NCBI GenBank assembly: GCA_023415545.1
Contig: JAEZKJ010000123.1
Span: 1-7,999, forward strand
Direction of reading: 5' to 3'
Length of the DNA stretch: 7,999 bases
DNA from: Bacteroidota bacterium
Lineage (GTDB): Bacteria > Bacteroidota > Bacteroidia > Bacteroidales > Bacteroidaceae
How positions within the stretch are numbered: position 1 is the stretch's first letter; each line of letters opens with the position of its first letter. Under the pieces are notes generated by a model. It was not told the origin of the DNA. It did not search any database and worked only from the letters and a program-made list of their open reading frames with translations. Below, in pieces: positions 5,831 through 7,999 of the stretch. A program made the translations under genes and the position numbers.

Positions 5831-6316
5831 ATGATGCATACATGGTTTGAATGCAAGATACGCTACGAGAAGGTGATGGAAAATGGGATGAACAAAAAAG
5901 TTACCGAACCATATCTTGTTGACGCACTGAGCTTTACAGAGGCAGAAGCTAGAATTATTGAGGAAATAACACCTTATATTAGCGGAGAATTTACTGTTTC
6001 AGATATCAAAAGAGCTAACTATAGTGAGATTTTTCAATCGGAAGAAGATGCTGCCGATAGATATTTTAAATGTAAGTTATTCTTTATTACACTTGATGAG
6101 AAGAGTGGAGCAGAGAAAAAAACATCAACAACAGTTCTTGTTCAAGCGGCCGATCTTCGTGATGCAGTAAAGAAACTTGATGAGGGAATGAAAGGTACAA
6201 TGGCTGATTACGTCATTGCATCAGTGGCTGAGACTCAGATTATGGATATCTACCCATATGAAGCTGAACCAGATGTTAAACCTGAATTTTTAAATGCAGG
6301 TAAAACTGAATTTTAA
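5831..6316 (+). CDS. DUF4494-like protein of unknown function
   Basis: This is a small protein of 160-161 residues with no signal peptide, TM segment or catalytic motif that can be named. The N-terminal stretch HTWFECKIRYEK (3-14) and the segment VTEPYLVDALSFTEAEARI match what is remembered of DUF4494, a family common in Bacteroidales and of unknown function. The protein is acidic and probably cytoplasmic. It has two repeated-looking halves: LVDALSFTEAEARI (29-42) and VLVQAADLRDAVKKL (102-116). Both read as a hydrophobic strand leading into a helix, as in a duplicated alpha/beta unit. Two adjacent Met codons (5831 and 5834) could start the protein, and homologues tend to begin near the HTWFECK motif, so either is possible. 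The gene is followed after 11 nt by yggS and probably heads that operon. Confidence 0.75.
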   Translation: MMHTWFECKIRYEKVMENGMNKKVTEPYLVDALSFTEAEARIIEEITPYISGEFTVSDIKRANYSEIFQSEEDAADRYFKCKLFFITLDEKSGAEKKTSTTVLVQAADLRDAVKKLDEGMKGTMADYVIASVAETQIMDIYPYEAEPDVKPEFLNAGKTEF

Positions 6317-6327
6317 ACAATTAAACA

Positions 6328-6996
6328 ATGAGCATTCAAGCTAACTTACAAAATCTCCTTTTGGATATACCTGAAAATGTGAAGCTGATAGCTGTTTCAA
6401 AATTTAATCCTAATGAATCAATCATGGATGCTTATGAAGCAGGACAGCGCATTTTTGGTGAAAGTAAAGTTCAGGAAATGACTCAAAAGTATGAAACTCT
6501 TCCTAAAGATATAGAGTGGCATTTTATTGGTCATCTTCAGAGCAATAAGATTAAATATATGGCATCGTATGTATCTATGATTCACGCTATTGACTCTTTT
6601 GCTCTGCTCAAAGAGATAGATAAACATGCTAAGAAAGTTAATCGAATAATTCCATGCCTACTGCAAATTCATATAGCAAAAGAGGAAAGTAAATTTGGTT
6701 TCTCTTTTGATGAATGCCGTGAGATGTTGAAAAAAGAAGAATGGAAAACTCTTGACAACATAAAGATATGCGGAGTGATGGGCATGGCTACAAACAGTGA
6801 TGATCAGCAAGAGATAAGAGAAGAATTTAAATCACTTCACTCTTTTTTTAATGAAATAAAAAATTCTTACTTTTATGATGATGATTCCTTTAAAGAGATA
6901 TCAATGGGTATGTCGGGTGACTATAAAATTGCTATCGAAGAAGGAAGCACAATGGTTCGAGTAGGAAGCAAAATATTTGGTGAAAGAATATATTAA
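6328..6996 (+). CDS. yggS: YggS/PLPBP family PLP homeostasis protein
   Basis: This 222-residue single-domain alanine-racemase-like (fold-type III) protein binds PLP but has no known enzymatic activity. Members buffer free PLP and affect B6 and amino acid homeostasis in the cytoplasm. Visible motifs are the PLP lysine in AVSK (Lys25), FGESKVQEM (43-51), HFIGHLQSNK (65-74), SKFGF (121-125), SMGMSGDYKIAI (192-203) and STMVRVG (207-213) near the phosphate-binding site. It is slightly shorter than E. coli YggS (about 234), as usual in Bacteroidales. The Ser in FGESKVQE, where proteobacteria have Asn, is also remembered from Bacteroidales homologues. It lies 11 nt after the DUF4494 gene and 11 nt before the DHOD-like gene, implying one operon. 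No Shine-Dalgarno is seen; the leader ACAATTAAACA is A-rich. Confidence 0.93.
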   Translation: MSIQANLQNLLLDIPENVKLIAVSKFNPNESIMDAYEAGQRIFGESKVQEMTQKYETLPKDIEWHFIGHLQSNKIKYMASYVSMIHAIDSFALLKEIDKHAKKVNRIIPCLLQIHIAKEESKFGFSFDECREMLKKEEWKTLDNIKICGVMGMATNSDDQQEIREEFKSLHSFFNEIKNSYFYDDDSFKEISMGMSGDYKIAIEEGSTMVRVGSKIFGERIY

Positions 6997-7007
6997 CACT
7001 TATAACA

Positions 7008-7979
7008 ATGAGCATACTTAACACAACCTTTGCAGGCTTGAGCTTGCGTAACCCAATTATCATTAGTAGCTCTGGGCTGACAGATTCTGCTGATAAAGTA
7101 AAAAAACTTGAATTCCACGGAGCAGGTGCTGTTGTTCTAAAATCTATTTTTGAAGAACAGATATTAATGCAATCAGGTGATATGGCAACATACGATTATC
7201 CTGAGGCTGAAGATTATATAAAAACATATGTACGTTCACACGCTTTGAGCGAGTATGTTAAGTTGATAAACGAGTGTAAAAGTGTCTGTAAAATACCTAT
7301 TATTGCAAGTATCAACTGCTATAACAGAGGTGAATGGGCTGAGTTTGCAAAAACTGTACAAGAAGCCGGAGCTGATGCTTTGGAGTTGAACATAATGTCA
7401 ATTGAAACAAGTAAAGAGTATAAATATGGAGAGATGGAACAGAGATATATTGATATCCTTTCGGATGTAAAAAAACATATCTCAATTCCTATTATAGTGA
7501 AACTTTCTTCCAATTTATCCAATCCTATAGCATTAATAAATCAACTTTATGCGAATGGTGCTGAAGGTGTAGTAATGTTCAACAGATTCTATCAAACTGA
7601 TATTAATATCAACACTTTAGAATTTACAACAGGAGATGTATTCAGTAATGGTTCAGAATTATCAAATAGTCTTCGATGGACTTCTATTGCATCAAGTGAA
7701 GTACCAAATCAAGATATAGCTATTTCGGGAGGAGTAAATTCGGCCAGTGGTGTCATTAAATCAATCCTTGTTGGAGCTTCGGCTGTTGAAGTTTGCAGTG
7801 TTATATATAAAAAAGGTGTTGATGAGATTGATAAAATGACCGAAGATTTGACATCATGGATGGAAAGTAAAGGGTATAACAGTATTTCTCAGTTTAAAGG
7901 ATTGATGAACTTAAAAATGGAAGATAATGCTAATCCATTTGAAAGAACACAGTTCATGAAATATTTCAGTTCTAAATAA
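7008..7979 (+). CDS. Dihydroorotate-dehydrogenase-like flavoprotein, probably not PyrD
   Basis: This 323-residue FMN-type TIM barrel belongs to the DHOD superfamily. Family-like parts are LSLRNPIIISSSGLTDS (11-27), Lys45 in VVLKS, GADALELNI (121-129), PIIVKLSSNLSNP (161-173, with Lys165), VVMFNRF (188-194, with Asn192), and the FMN-phosphate region SGGVNSASGVIKSILVGASAV (from 240). True dihydroorotate dehydrogenases carry a catalytic Cys (class 1) or Ser (class 2) in an NxSCPN or NxSSPN loop plus several orotate-binding Asn residues. Here that loop reads NIMSIE (128-133): a Ser sits at the catalytic position, but the following Pro-Asn is gone and the substrate loop after Lys45 is different. 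An FMN oxidoreductase of another substrate is likely. Bacteroidales genomes carry such DHOD-like proteins beside a genuine PyrD. It is the last visible gene of the DUF4494-yggS operon. The final 20 bases show no terminator. Confidence 0.85.
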   Translation: MSILNTTFAGLSLRNPIIISSSGLTDSADKVKKLEFHGAGAVVLKSIFEEQILMQSGDMATYDYPEAEDYIKTYVRSHALSEYVKLINECKSVCKIPIIASINCYNRGEWAEFAKTVQEAGADALELNIMSIETSKEYKYGEMEQRYIDILSDVKKHISIPIIVKLSSNLSNPIALINQLYANGAEGVVMFNRFYQTDININTLEFTTGDVFSNGSELSNSLRWTSIASSEVPNQDIAISGGVNSASGVIKSILVGASAVEVCSVIYKKGVDEIDKMTEDLTSWMESKGYNSISQFKGLMNLKMEDNANPFERTQFMKYFSSK

Positions 7980-7999
7980 TTTATTCTTTATACCATAAA

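Noticed and set aside
5638..5856. Minus-strand ORF across the pseudokinase end and DUF4494 leader
   Set aside because: It overlaps two supported plus-strand genes and the promoter gap, and it matches no known family.
7008..7979. Annotation as PyrD of pyrimidine synthesis
   Set aside because: The catalytic loop lacks the conserved Pro-Asn and the orotate-binding loop after Lys45 is not recognisable.

Overview
The window reads as chromosomal DNA from a low-GC member of the Bacteroidales. Three things support this. The intergenic regions carry Bacteroidetes-type promoter motifs (TAnnTTTG), for example TATCTTTG and TATTTTTG. Most genes start behind A-rich leaders with no clear Shine-Dalgarno sequence. 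The gene content also fits: a DUF4494-type protein, a LolC/E-like permease, a dihydroorotate-dehydrogenase-like flavoprotein and a short YggS are all familiar from this order. A genus cannot be named from the sequence alone. No mobile element, CRISPR array, prophage or clear pseudogene was seen.

Layout. Bases 1-157 hold the end of a tandem tRNA operon: the 3' part of a probable tRNA-Ser, tRNA-Glu(CUC), and a strong intrinsic terminator. An AT-rich leader with two perfect palindromes precedes a tyrosine phenol-lyase/tryptophanase-family PLP enzyme (373-1824, +). That gene converges on a two-gene minus-strand operon, and a 16-bp hairpin lies between their stop codons. The minus-strand operon is a class I aminotransferase (3201-4403) followed, one base after its stop, by an FtsX/LolC-type ABC permease (1952-3199). 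A 156-bp divergent promoter region (4404-4559) separates it from a plus-strand block: a membrane-anchored pseudokinase (4560-5723), a DUF4494-like protein (5831-6316), the PLP-homeostasis protein YggS (6328-6996) and a DHOD-like flavoprotein (7008-7979). The last three are spaced exactly 11 nt apart and probably form an operon from a promoter near 5755.

How the genes may work together. Three of the eight proteins bind PLP: two fold-type I enzymes of amino acid metabolism and the fold-type III PLP carrier YggS. No direct functional link between the blocks is visible. The most unusual items are the pseudokinase, which has lost the beta3 lysine, catalytic Asp and DFG Asp yet keeps the rest of the fold plus a membrane anchor, and the beta-eliminating lyase, which keeps the TPL-type substrate arginines but has changed several conserved cofactor-pocket residues. 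The DHOD-like protein also lacks the substrate loop of true PyrD enzymes. All family assignments rest on motif recognition and remembered reference sequences, not on a search.
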